Assembly: GCF_007558825.1 (NCBI RefSeq)
Contig: NZ_VLTK01000010.1
Span: forward strand, 1 to 64,000
Direction: 5' to 3'
DNA length: 64,000 nucleotides
DNA from: Brevibacterium aurantiacum
GTDB taxonomy: Bacteria > Actinomycetota > Actinomycetes > Actinomycetales > Brevibacteriaceae
Below the pieces are notes generated by a model. It was not told the origin of the DNA. It was given only the letters and a program-made list of their open reading frames with translations, and made no database searches. The position numbers were made by a program, and so were the translations under genes. Of the stretch, positions 18,496 to 26,989 are shown in pieces; the first letter of the stretch is position 1; each line of letters opens with the position of its first letter.

Positions 18496-19485
18496 ATGAC
18501 GGATCACGATACCCAAACCCCCAGACGCCGAATGCTGCGCTTCCGGGTGCTCATGCCGATAGCCTCGGCCATTGTTGCTGCGGTTGCCATCGGGTACTTC
18601 CTCCGCGCTCCCGCGCCCGTCGGCCACTGGGACAGCGCCGAGGGAGAGGAAGAGTTCGACTCCGCCTATACCGAGGCTTTCGCCAGCATGCCGAAGCCAG
18701 CAGACACTTTGGACATACGCACCGACTTCGGATTCGTCCGGGTCTATCGCTTCGAAGGAACCGGCGACGCCGCGCCGATGATGCTGCTCCCCGGCACCGC
18801 CTCATCGACTCCGGTCTGGGCAGACAACATGCCGTCTCTGCTCCGGACGGCCGATGTCTACACCCTCGATCTCCTTGGTGAACCGGGTCGGAGCGTACAG
18901 AGTTCGCCGATCACCGATAGCGAAGATGAGGCCGCTTGGCTCGCTGAGACGATCGCTGCGCTTCCAGAGGATTCTGTGAACCTGGTCGGGCTCTCGCTCG
19001 GGGGTTGGACAGCGGCCAATCTCGCCATCCGTCATCCGGAGCATGTGAGGACCCTGACCCTCATCGATCCCGTCCAGACCTTCGACGGCATACCAGTGGA
19101 GACGGTCCTTCGTGCGATCCCTGCAACGGTTCCGTGGATGCCCAAGGCCGGACGGGATGCGTTCAATTCATACACCGCCGGCGGCATCGAGGTCGAAGAT
19201 GTCCCGGTAGCCGACATGATCGAGTCCGGGATGCATCATTACGCTATGAAGAAGCCCCAGCCGTCCCGGATCACCGAAGGACAGCTGTCCGACCTGCCGA
19301 TGCCGGTGCTCGCGATCATTGCGGGACGCTCGGTCATGCATGACCCGGAAACTGCCTCGGCCACGGCAAAGCGAACCCTGGGTACTGGTGCGGTGCATGT
19401 CTATGAGGACGCCTCACACGCCGTCACCGGCGAATATCCCGACGAGGTCGCAGCTGACATCGAGGAATTCATCACTCGACGGTGA
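18496..19485 (+). CDS. Membrane-anchored alpha/beta-hydrolase
   Basis: A 329-residue protein. One hydrophobic segment near residues 16-36 (LMPIASAIVAAVAIGYFL) acts as a signal anchor, then an alpha/beta-hydrolase fold begins. The nucleophile elbow is GLSLGG (serine near residue 160) in VNLVGLSLGGWTAANLA, the acid is probably in the LAIIAGRSVMHDP segment, and the histidine is in EDASHAVTGEYP. The substrate is unknown. It is divergent from a TetR gene and has a GAGGAG ribosome binding site. It ends 11 bases from the convergent ABC ATPase gene. Confidence 0.8.
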   Translation: MTDHDTQTPRRRMLRFRVLMPIASAIVAAVAIGYFLRAPAPVGHWDSAEGEEEFDSAYTEAFASMPKPADTLDIRTDFGFVRVYRFEGTGDAAPMMLLPGTASSTPVWADNMPSLLRTADVYTLDLLGEPGRSVQSSPITDSEDEAAWLAETIAALPEDSVNLVGLSLGGWTAANLAIRHPEHVRTLTLIDPVQTFDGIPVETVLRAIPATVPWMPKAGRDAFNSYTAGGIEVEDVPVADMIESGMHHYAMKKPQPSRITEGQLSDLPMPVLAIIAGRSVMHDPETASATAKRTLGTGAVHVYEDASHAVTGEYPDEVAADIEEFITRR

Positions 19486-19496
19486 CCGGCGCCAGG

Positions 19497-20288
19497 TCAG
19501 TTCAGCAGCGCCCGGTCCCCCAGTGTCGCGCCCTTGAGTTTGGAGAACTCGCCCAGCAGCGTCTTCACCGTCAGCGTCTTCTTCTCTTCGGCCGAGGCCT
19601 GGTAGATGATCTCGCCTTCGTGCATCATGATGAGGCGGTTGCCCAGCGCGATCGCCTGTTCCATGTTGTGCGTGACCATGAGCGTGGTCAGCCCATCGTT
19701 CGACACGATCTTCTGCGTCAAGTCCGTCACGAGTGCCGCACGCTGGGGGTCGAGTGCCGCTGTGTGCTCGTCGAGGAGCAAGATGCGAGGCTGGGTGAAT
19801 CCGGCCATGAGCAGGCTCAGCGCCTGGCGCTGTCCGCCGGAGAGCAGGCCCACCTTGGTCTTCAGCCGGTTCTCCAGGCCGAGCTCCAAAGTGGCAAGCT
19901 CATCGCTGAACAGGTCCCGCCTCGCCGAGGTGGTTCCTCGTCCCAGCCCACGTGCTTTTCCGCGCTTGAGTGCCAGAGACAGGTTCTGTTCGATCGTGAG
20001 GTCCGGTGCGGTGCCGGCCATCGGGTCCTGGAATACCCGGCCCAGATATTTGGCCCGTTTGTATTCGGGCATCCGGGACACCTCGGCGCCGTCGATCGTG
20101 ATCGATCCGGAGTCGATGGGCAGTCGGCCCGAGATCGTGTTGAGCAGTGTCGACTTTCCTGCGCCGTTGGAGCCGATGACGGTGACGAAGTCGGACTCGT
20201 CGAGCTCGAGCGACAGATTCTGCAGGGCCTTGCGTTCATTGACGGTGCCGGGGAAGAAAGTCTTCGAGATGGTGTCGATCTTCAGCAT
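19497..20288 (-). CDS. ABC transporter ATP-binding protein (TrpZ-like)
   Basis: A 263-residue ABC ATPase with Walker A GSNGAGKST, signature LLSGGQRQAL, Walker B ILLLDEHTAAL and switch histidine in MVTHNMEQA. The DEHTAALDP variant of the D-loop region and the overall sequence match ATPases paired with ABC_sub_bind-type binding proteins. It is the last gene of a three-gene importer operon: binding protein, then permease, then this gene 5 bases after the permease stop. The frame is open far upstream to 20504, but the ATG at 20288 gives the canonical MLKIDTISKTF start. Confidence 0.9.
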   Translation of the reverse strand: MLKIDTISKTFFPGTVNERKALQNLSLELDESDFVTVIGSNGAGKSTLLNTISGRLPIDSGSITIDGAEVSRMPEYKRAKYLGRVFQDPMAGTAPDLTIEQNLSLALKRGKARGLGRGTTSARRDLFSDELATLELGLENRLKTKVGLLSGGQRQALSLLMAGFTQPRILLLDEHTAALDPQRAALVTDLTQKIVSNDGLTTLMVTHNMEQAIALGNRLIMMHEGEIIYQASAEEKKTLTVKTLLGEFSKLKGATLGDRALLN

Positions 20289-20293
20289 GTGTC

Positions 20294-21334
20294 TCAGTCC
20301 TCCTTCTGATCTGACGCCGCAGCGGTTCCTGCGGTCCTTGCAGACGTCCCCGCCGGGACGTCGGTGGTCCCGGCGGGCACGTCGACCGTGCCAGCGGGCA
20401 CTTGGGCACCCGCCTCGTTCGCAGGATCGCCAACTGCCGCAGCTCCTGACACGGCTCGGTTGCCGCGCGATCTCAGCGACGGTACTCGCTTGAGGAATCC
20501 CCACCTGGGCAGCAGCAGTGCGACCACGACGAGCAGTGCCGTTGTCAGCTTCATGTCGTTGGTGTCGAGGCCGGCACGCAGCGCCAGGAAGATGATGAGG
20601 CGGTAGATGACCGAGCCCATGAGAGCTCCGAGGCTGGCCATGAAGATGTTGCGGCTGCCGAAGACTGCCTGCCCGAGGATGACCGAGGCGAGTCCGACGA
20701 GGATGAGGCCGATGCCCATGCTGATGTCGGAGAATCCCTGGTATTGGGCGATGAGCGCGCCGCAGAGTGCGACGAAGCCGTTGGACAGGGCCAGGGTGAG
20801 CATCGTCGTGTTGTCAGTGTTCACGCCGAGGCTGCGGATCATCTGTCTGTTGTTGCCGTTGGCCTGGATCGCCAGGCCAAGGTCGGTGGTGAGGAACCAG
20901 TCGATGGCGAATTTCAGAATCAGGGTGAAGATGAGGAGCACTGCGATGGAGACCCAGGTGCCCAGCCACATGTTCTCCCGCAGCGGGGTGAACACGGTGT
21001 CTTCTCGCAGGAGCGGGAGATTCGCCTTGCCCATGATCCGCAGATTGATCGACCACAGTCCGATCATCGTCAGGATTCCGGCGAGCAGGCCGTCGATGCC
21101 GCCCTTGGTGTGGAGGAGTCCGGTGATATAGCCGGCGATGAGTCCTGCGCCGATGGCTGCCAGGGTCGCCAGGAAGGGGTTGACCCCGGCGATGATCAAG
21201 GAGGCTGCGGTGGCACCACCCGTGGTGAAGCTTCCGTCGACGGTGAGGTCGGGGAAGTTGAGAACCTTGAAGGTCAGGTAGACCCCGAGCGCCATCGCTC
21301 CGTAGATGAGCCCGAGTTCCAGTGCTCCGAACAT
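20294..21334 (-). CDS. ABC transporter permease (TrpY-like)
   Basis: A 346-residue permease of the branched-chain amino-acid permease fold with 8-9 hydrophobic segments (LGLIYGAMALGVYLTFKVL, then FPDLTVDGSFTTGGA typical of this subgroup). The last 60 residues are an odd hydrophilic tail with three spaced VPAGT units (about 20346-20405) and further Ala/Thr-rich sequence, ending SDQKED. Such a tail is not needed for transport and looks like local repeat growth. It sits between the binding-protein and ATPase genes of the same importer. Confidence 0.88.
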   Translation of the reverse strand: MFGALELGLIYGAMALGVYLTFKVLNFPDLTVDGSFTTGGATAASLIIAGVNPFLATLAAIGAGLIAGYITGLLHTKGGIDGLLAGILTMIGLWSINLRIMGKANLPLLREDTVFTPLRENMWLGTWVSIAVLLIFTLILKFAIDWFLTTDLGLAIQANGNNRQMIRSLGVNTDNTTMLTLALSNGFVALCGALIAQYQGFSDISMGIGLILVGLASVILGQAVFGSRNIFMASLGALMGSVIYRLIIFLALRAGLDTNDMKLTTALLVVVALLLPRWGFLKRVPSLRSRGNRAVSGAAAVGDPANEAGAQVPAGTVDVPAGTTDVPAGTSARTAGTAAASDQKED

Positions 21335-21415
21335 GTGTTTCCGATCAGGTGGTGATGTGAGGCGTGGATAGGTGTCGCCGACCGGTCCCGTGACGCGGCC
21401 GGCGACGGGGGCCGA

Positions 21416-22402
21416 TCAGTCGATGACCTTGTCGGCTTCGTCGATGATCTTCTTCGGGATCTCAACACCCTGGGCCTTGGCGGCCTTCGGGTTGACGACG
21501 AGCTCGAGGTCGGAGCTGGTCTCCACTGGCATGTCGGCTGGCTTCTCACCATCCTGGAGGATCTTCAGTGCCATCTTGCCGGTCTGTTCGCCCAGCTTCG
21601 TGTAGTCGATGCCGCGAGTGATCGCCGCACCCTGTTCCACCTGACCCGCTTCAGAACCGACGAGGAGCGCCTTGTTCTTCTCAGCTGCCTGGACCATGGT
21701 GGTGACGGCGGAGACGACGTTGTTGTCGGTCGGAACATAGTAGGCGTCGACCTTGCCGAGGGAGTCCACTGCTTGCGCCAGCTCACTGGAGTTGGCGATC
21801 GTGGCTTCCTTGATCTCGACGCCCATGTCCTTCGCGGCCTTCTTCGCGAGCTCCACCTGCACCTCCGAGTTGACCTCGCCGGAGCTGTAGACGATGCCGA
21901 CAGTCTTGGCATCAGGCTTGAGATCCTTGACCAGTTGGAGCTGTTCGGCGACCGGGTTGAGGTCGGAGGTGCCGGTGACGTTGGCTCCCGGTGCATCGTC
22001 GGACTTCACGAGGCCGGCTTCTTGGGCGTCGGTGACGGCAGTGAAGAGCACAGGAACGTTGGTGATTGCCTGTGCGGCTGCCTGTGCTGCGGGGGTGGCC
22101 ACTGCGAGGACGAGGTCGAGGTCTTCGTTGGCGAATGTCTGCGCGATCGAAGTCGCGTTGGCCTGCTCGCCCTGAGCGTTCTGCTCGTCCCATTCGACGG
22201 TGACGTCGGCATCTTCGAAGGACTTCTTGAATCCTGCGCTGGCCGCGTCGAGTGCCGGGTGCTGAACCAGCTGGGAGATGCCGATCGAGTAGGAATCGCC
22301 GCCTTCCCCGCCACCGCTGGAGCCGTCTCCGCCCGAACATGCTGACACCGCAATAACCGAACTCACCGCCACAATCGCTGTGGCCAGATGCCTGAGACGC
22401 AT
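21416..22402 (-). CDS. ABC transporter substrate-binding lipoprotein (TrpX-like)
   Basis: A 328-residue lipoprotein of the ABC_sub_bind family. The signal peptide ends in the lipobox SVIAVSAC, with the lipidated cysteine near residue 22, followed by a Ser/Gly-rich linker. The mature part starts YSIGISQLVQHPALDAA, typical of TrpX-like binding proteins, and has the VYSSGEVNSEVQVE and DAYYVPTDNNVV segments. Family members are linked to tryptophan or other aromatic compounds in Firmicutes, but no T-box or trp context is seen here, so the ligand is open. It leads the operon with the permease and ATPase genes. Confidence 0.88.
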   Translation of the reverse strand: MRLRHLATAIVAVSSVIAVSACSGGDGSSGGGEGGDSYSIGISQLVQHPALDAASAGFKKSFEDADVTVEWDEQNAQGEQANATSIAQTFANEDLDLVLAVATPAAQAAAQAITNVPVLFTAVTDAQEAGLVKSDDAPGANVTGTSDLNPVAEQLQLVKDLKPDAKTVGIVYSSGEVNSEVQVELAKKAAKDMGVEIKEATIANSSELAQAVDSLGKVDAYYVPTDNNVVSAVTTMVQAAEKNKALLVGSEAGQVEQGAAITRGIDYTKLGEQTGKMALKILQDGEKPADMPVETSSDLELVVNPKAAKAQGVEIPKKIIDEADKVID

Positions 22403-22608
22403 TCTTCTCCCCTTTGAATAAACCGGTCCACCTGCGCAGAACCGGAACGAACCCTGTCACTTGTTCCCGGTCGGACCCATCGGTGGGCCGCACGTGGAAC
22501 TGCAGACGCCCCACGCACCGACGCAGCTCAGATCATTCTGATTCCGCAGTCGGTCAGGGGTGCGACTGTGATGACAACCACTCTATTGGGCGCCGCTGAC
22601 ACGACCGA

Positions 22609-22625
22609 CCAAAACAATGTTTTGG
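22609..22625. promoter_or_regulatory. CCAAAAC-AAT-GTTTTGG palindrome upstream of the ABC importer
   Basis: A perfect 7-3-7 palindrome about 207 bases upstream of the binding-protein start. The 334-base interval between this gene and the oligopeptidase stop holds no gene; apart from this site and the terminator at 22700-22731 I see nothing clear in it. It is probably an operator or part of the importer promoter. Confidence 0.4.
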
Positions 22626-22699
22626 AGACAATCGTCCCAGTATTGTTATCTGTCGCGACAAACGTCCCCTGGCGCCGCACATCCGCCATCCAAGCGTCC

Positions 22700-22731
22700 T
22701 GGCACGGCGTTCCCGCGGGGACGCCGTGCCA
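22700..22731 (-). terminator. Strong hairpin after oligopeptidase gene
   Basis: TGGCACGGCGT (22700-22710) pairs perfectly with ACGCCGTGCCA (22721-22731) around a ten-base loop that itself contains CCCGCGGG. It lies 6 bases past the stop codon of the minus-strand oligopeptidase gene. Confidence 0.7.
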
Positions 22732-22736
22732 GAGGA

Positions 22737-25043
22737 TCAGGCATCGATGTCGACGTCCGATCGACCCAGCACATCAAGGATCCACGCGAAGTCGAAAGCG
22801 GTTTCCTTCCAGGAGTCGTAACGTCCCGACGCGCCCCCGTGACCGGCGACCATTTCGGTCTTGAGCAGTGCATCGGCTCCGACCTCACGCAGTCGGGCGA
22901 CCCATTTGGCCGGTTCGACGTAGAGGACTCGGGTGTCGTTGAGCGAGGTCACGGCCAAGATCTTCGGATGGGCCACCTCGGCGACGTTCTCGTAGGGAGA
23001 ATAGGAGCGCATGTACTCATAGACGTCCTGGTCATGGAGTGGGTCTCCCCATTCCTCCCATTCGATGACGGTCAGCGGAAGTTCGGGCATGAGGATCGAG
23101 GTCAGTGCGTCGACGAAGGGCACATGAGCGCTGACCCCGGCGAAGAGATCCGGTGCCATGTTCGTCACCGCTCCCATCAGCAGGCCTCCGGCCGATCCCC
23201 CTGTGGCAACGAGCCTGTCCGGGCTCGTCCACCCCTCGGCGACGAGGTGGCGTCCGGCGGCGATGAAGTCAGTGAAAGTATTCTTCTTCGTTGTGGTTTT
23301 GCCCTGGTCGTACCAATGGCGGCCCATCTCGCCGCCGCCGCGCACGTGGGCGATGGCGAAGACGACCCCGCGGTCGAGCAGGGAGAGCCGAGACACGGAG
23401 AAGTACGGGTCCATGCTCATCTCATAGGAGCCGTACCCGTAGAGCACCAGAGGCGCAGGCTCGACGGGGGCTGCTTCGTGGACTTCGGTTTCCCTCGCCG
23501 AGGTGGTGCTCGCCGAGGTGCTCGCCGAGGTGGTCGCCGAGGTGGTGGTGCCGTTGGCAAGTGCGATGAGGTCGGTGCGATAGACCAGGGAGATCGGAAC
23601 CTGCGTTCCGTCCTCGGCACTGGCCCAGACGAGGGATTCGCTGTAGCGGTCGAGGTCGACCGAGCCGAGGACGGGCTGGCGCTTGAGGACCGTGTCAGTG
23701 CCGTCTGCCACGCTGTGCTGATAGATCACAGCGGGCGTGGACATGGAGGTGAAGAGCAGTCGGATGCTCGTCTGTGTGAACTCGGGATTGCCGGCGAATC
23801 CCAAGGTTCCGGTCTCTCGCGAGAAGGGCAGTTCCTGCAAAGGGCCGAAGGGCGATGCGGTGTCACCGGACGTGGGCTGCTCATGCGCGGCCAACTCGAT
23901 GATGCCGACTCGGGCGAATCCGCCGCGGCGATAGCTGACGACGATGAAGCTCGCGAAGGCATCGACATCTTCGATGCGCAGCCCGTCGACGTCAGCGAGC
24001 AGCGGACGACCGATGGAGGTCGGATCGGCGACGATGTCCGGTTCGTCGACGGCATCGACGCTTTCACGTGCTGTACCGGCTGGATCGGAGACGGGCACGT
24101 CGACGATGTCGAAGTCCTCGCGCTCCTGGTTGTGCGTGATGAGGAAGCGATCCTCACCGGCGATGATCGCGTGCTCCACAGAGTATTCGACCCCGTCGAC
24201 GCGGGGCCAGACGACCTGCGGTGCGGATTCGAGGTCATCGGCTTCAAGCGACCAGAAGCCCGTGGTGGTCTTGGACCCGGTGACGATGAACATGTATTTG
24301 CCCGAGCGGGAGAATCCCGAGCCGACGAAGAAGCGCTCGTCGGGCTCGTGGAAGATGCAGACATCGTCGCTGCTGTCGGTGCCGACACTGTGACGCCAGA
24401 CCTTCTCTGGTCGCCAAGCCTCGTCGACGGTGGTGTAGAAGACGTAGCGGCCGGTGGGGTCGATCGAGGCTCCGGCGAATGTGCCGTCGACGGTGTCGGT
24501 CAGATCCTCGCCTGTGCTCAGGTCGCGCAGTCTCAGTGTGTACCGCTCGTCGCCGGAATTATCCACGCCGAAGAGCAGATACCGGCCGTCGTCGGTCAGC
24601 GAGAAGGTGCCCAGCGAGAAGAATTCTTGGCCTTCGGCGGCGATGTTCGAGTCGAAGATGACCTCTTCGCCGAGAAGCGCCTCCTCGCCGACCTCGGGCG
24701 GAGTCCAGTCGTCGACATCCGCGATGGGCGCGCGAACGCTGATCCCGTAGTCGAGGCCGGCCTTCGTTCGGGAGAAATACCAGTAGTTCCCGCGCCTGGT
24801 CGGCACCGACATGTCTGTTTCCTTGATGCGGGTCTTGATCTCGGTGAAGATCGATTCGCGCAGCGGCCCGAGCCCGGATGTCTGCGTGCTCGTCCACTCG
24901 TTTTCGGCTTCGAGGTGGGCGATGACCTCCGGGGACTCCTTCTCGCGCATCCATTCATAGTCGTCGACGAAGGTGTGGCCATGGTGGGTGCGCTGTTGGG
25001 GGATCTTCTTAGCCACAGGGGCGCTGGGGGCAGTGTCGTTCAT
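22737..25043 (-). CDS. ptrB: S9 family prolyl oligopeptidase (oligopeptidase B)
   Basis: A 768-residue peptidase with an N-terminal beta-propeller (starting THHGHTFVDDYEWMREKESPE, shown in part) and a C-terminal alpha/beta-hydrolase domain. The catalytic serine is in ATGGSAGGLLMG, the aspartate in TSLNDTRVLY and the histidine in AGHGGASGRYD. Oligopeptidase B cuts short peptides after basic residues in the cytoplasm. Between the propeller and catalytic domains there is an unusual low-complexity insert rich in TTSA units (23490-23560), built from tandem copies of the dispersed CGCCGAGGTGG motif read on the minus strand. The frame is intact, so the insert is tolerated; it falls before the conserved YGSYEMSMDP segment. 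Confidence 0.92.
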   Translation of the reverse strand: MNDTAPSAPVAKKIPQQRTHHGHTFVDDYEWMREKESPEVIAHLEAENEWTSTQTSGLGPLRESIFTEIKTRIKETDMSVPTRRGNYWYFSRTKAGLDYGISVRAPIADVDDWTPPEVGEEALLGEEVIFDSNIAAEGQEFFSLGTFSLTDDGRYLLFGVDNSGDERYTLRLRDLSTGEDLTDTVDGTFAGASIDPTGRYVFYTTVDEAWRPEKVWRHSVGTDSSDDVCIFHEPDERFFVGSGFSRSGKYMFIVTGSKTTTGFWSLEADDLESAPQVVWPRVDGVEYSVEHAIIAGEDRFLITHNQEREDFDIVDVPVSDPAGTARESVDAVDEPDIVADPTSIGRPLLADVDGLRIEDVDAFASFIVVSYRRGGFARVGIIELAAHEQPTSGDTASPFGPLQELPFSRETGTLGFAGNPEFTQTSIRLLFTSMSTPAVIYQHSVADGTDTVLKRQPVLGSVDLDRYSESLVWASAEDGTQVPISLVYRTDLIALANGTTTSATTSASTSASTTSARETEVHEAAPVEPAPLVLYGYGSYEMSMDPYFSVSRLSLLDRGVVFAIAHVRGGGEMGRHWYDQGKTTTKKNTFTDFIAAGRHLVAEGWTSPDRLVATGGSAGGLLMGAVTNMAPDLFAGVSAHVPFVDALTSILMPELPLTVIEWEEWGDPLHDQDVYEYMRSYSPYENVAEVAHPKILAVTSLNDTRVLYVEPAKWVARLREVGADALLKTEMVAGHGGASGRYDSWKETAFDFAWILDVLGRSDVDIDA
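23496..23545. repeat. Tandem cluster of CGCCGAGGTG motifs inside the oligopeptidase gene
   Basis: Four copies start at 23496, 23511, 23523 and 23535 (three full CGCCGAGGTGG, one ending TGC). Read on the coding strand they give Thr-Ser-Ala repeats. This is the only place in the window where the dispersed motif is in close tandem. Confidence 0.8.
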
Positions 25044-25267
25044 GGTCCCAGCCTAGCTACTTCGACACCGACGACGCAGTACAGGACGACGAAGCACCAG
25101 AAGCACCGCTGGGACCGGATGCCCTTGCCACGTTCCAGTCCCGTACCATCGAGTGAGCAGAATGAGCAGAACGCGATCAGTGCGCACAAGCGCGTAATGT
25201 GACCTGCATCAATCTAAGCTATGACGAGCCTCACATGCAGTTCACAACAGATATGAAAGTTTGGTCA

Positions 25268-26314
25268 ATGACGAACCAATCCGCCTCAGGTCCTGGCGCA
25301 GATCCGGGGTCCGCGCCGCCCCATCCGACTCGGCGCATGTTCGGCCGAATCACCTACGGCGCAATCGCAGTGGCAGCCATCGGGACGGCCACCACCTACT
25401 CGGTCAGAGCCGCATCGGCCAAGGGTGATCTCTCCTCCAACCTCACGCTCATCGCACCAGCCGGTGCCGGTGGCGGTTGGGACGGGTTCGCCCGGGAGAC
25501 CCAGCAGGCCATGCGCGCGAATAAGCTGGCCAACAACGCCCAGGTCGTCAACATCCCCGGAGCCGGTGGCACCATCGGTCTCGGCAAGTTCTCCACCATG
25601 GGCGGGCAGGCCGATACCATTCTGGCCACAGGCACCGCGATGGTCGGCGGCATTGCGCTCAACAAGTCGCCCGTTGGGTTCGATGACACCACCTTGCTCG
25701 CCAGGGTAGCGGAGGACTACGACGTGCTCATCGCCGCCGCCGATTCCCCCTACAACACGATCGACGACGTCATCAGCGCCTGGAAGAAGGATGCGGAAGG
25801 GTTCGTCTGGACCGGCGGCTCCGCCGGTTCAGTCGATCACCTCACGATCGCACAGCTGGCACTGCTGGCCGACATCCCTGCCTCGAGCATCACCTACATT
25901 CCCAAATCCGGCGGCGGTGAAGCGATCCAAACACTGCTCTCGGGCACCACGGACTTCGCGTCCTGTGGCTTCAACGAGGTCTCTGACCAGATCGAAGCCG
26001 GCCGAGTCAAAGCAATCGGCGTGGCCGCACCGAAGCGCATCGCCGGCTTCGACGACGTACCCACGATGACCGAACAGGGCTACAAGGTGACGCTGACCAA
26101 CTGGCGCGGCTGGCTCGGCGCACCAGGCATCACCGAGGACGAGGCCCCACAGCTTGTCGACATTCTCAAGCAGACTCGCGACAGCGCGGAATGGGCAGAT
26201 GCCCTCGAACGCAACAAATGGACGGACGTGTGGCAGACAGGTGATGAGTTCGCTGAATTCATCAAAGAGGACACCTCCCGGATCGAGAAGCTGCTGAAGG
26301 AGTTGGGACTGTGA
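25268..26314 (+). CDS. tctC: Tripartite tricarboxylate transporter substrate-binding protein TctC
   Basis: About 348 residues. A probable Tat signal (TRRMFGRITYGAIAVAAIG, then an Ala-rich cleavage region) is followed by a Bug-family solute-binding domain with LTLIAPAGAGGGWD, IPGAGGTIGLGKF and the SGGGEAIQTLLSG segment. It captures a carboxylate outside the membrane for TctA/TctB. It heads the tctCBA operon, and its TGA overlaps the GTG start of tctB. The start is uncertain; ATG 25268 or 25253 both work. No two-component tctDE genes are next to it, so local regulation is not visible. Confidence 0.88.
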   Translation: MTNQSASGPGADPGSAPPHPTRRMFGRITYGAIAVAAIGTATTYSVRAASAKGDLSSNLTLIAPAGAGGGWDGFARETQQAMRANKLANNAQVVNIPGAGGTIGLGKFSTMGGQADTILATGTAMVGGIALNKSPVGFDDTTLLARVAEDYDVLIAAADSPYNTIDDVISAWKKDAEGFVWTGGSAGSVDHLTIAQLALLADIPASSITYIPKSGGGEAIQTLLSGTTDFASCGFNEVSDQIEAGRVKAIGVAAPKRIAGFDDVPTMTEQGYKVTLTNWRGWLGAPGITEDEAPQLVDILKQTRDSAEWADALERNKWTDVWQTGDEFAEFIKEDTSRIEKLLKELGL

Positions 26315-26988
26315 GTGCTCAGACGTCAACGAAGAAGAGAACCAGGACGGCTCACCTCGGCGCCGGGACCTGGTGGCAGGGTCGATCAGGTCTCCTGGTC
26401 CCCCTCATCATGGCAGGGTTCTCGACCTACCTGCTCATCGGCATCATCACGATGGACATTGCCGAGGACACTGATCTGCCCGGACCGCAGTTCTTCCCTA
26501 TGATCATCATGATCGTCGGCTACGTGCTCACGATCCTGCTGACGATCGCCTATATCCGCAATCCCGAACCCGTCGATGTCGATGATGATCTCCCCGCCGA
26601 GGTGGAGGAGCAGAAGGCGTTCTCGACACCTGTGACTTCCGCGGTGTCGGCCTCACGTCTCGACCCGCATGTCGAGGATGAACCGGCTCAGGATCGCAAG
26701 GCACTCGCCGAGGCGCGGGTCGCCGATTCGCGCCACCGCACGCACAGCGACTTCGTGTCTCTGGCCTGGAGCGCCGGCGGATTCGCAGCCTTCGCCCTCA
26801 TCCTCGAGTTCGCCGGGTGGATCCTCGCCGCGGCACTCCTGTTCTGGTGCGTGGCCAGGTCGATGGGCTCAAAGCGACCCCTGTTCGACCTGACTATGGC
26901 ACTGACATTCTCTTCCCTGGTCTACATCGCGTTCTCGGTGCTGCTGGGGCTTAATCTTCCTTCGGGAATTCTGGGAGGTGGTTTCTGA
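26311..26988 (+). CDS. tctB: Tripartite tricarboxylate transporter small subunit TctB
   Basis: A 225-residue protein with four hydrophobic segments, the usual TctB layout. Segments two and three are separated by a longer acidic loop (DVDDDLPAEVEEQKAF, then VEDEPAQDRKAL) than in many relatives. The loop contains one copy of the CGCCGAGGTGG motif at 26595. The GTG start overlaps the tctC stop. The stop codon lies immediately ahead of the tctA start, and the tctA ribosome binding site (GGGAGGTGG) lies within the tctB coding end. Confidence 0.85.
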   Translation: MSAQTSTKKRTRTAHLGAGTWWQGRSGLLVPLIMAGFSTYLLIGIITMDIAEDTDLPGPQFFPMIIMIVGYVLTILLTIAYIRNPEPVDVDDDLPAEVEEQKAFSTPVTSAVSASRLDPHVEDEPAQDRKALAEARVADSRHRTHSDFVSLAWSAGGFAAFALILEFAGWILAAALLFWCVARSMGSKRPLFDLTMALTFSSLVYIAFSVLLGLNLPSGILGGGF

Positions 26989-26989
26989 T

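Noticed and set aside
22403..22736. T-box or tryptophan attenuator before the TrpXYZ-like importer
   Set aside because: No T-box core, Trp-codon leader peptide or terminator/antiterminator pair could be seen; only a palindrome and the neighbouring gene's terminator.
22617..25202. Open frame of 861 codons on the plus strand opposite oligopeptidase B
   Set aside because: It is the antisense of a well-conserved peptidase gene in high-GC DNA; its product is low-complexity (Asp/Gly/Val/Arg-rich) with no family features or ribosome binding site.
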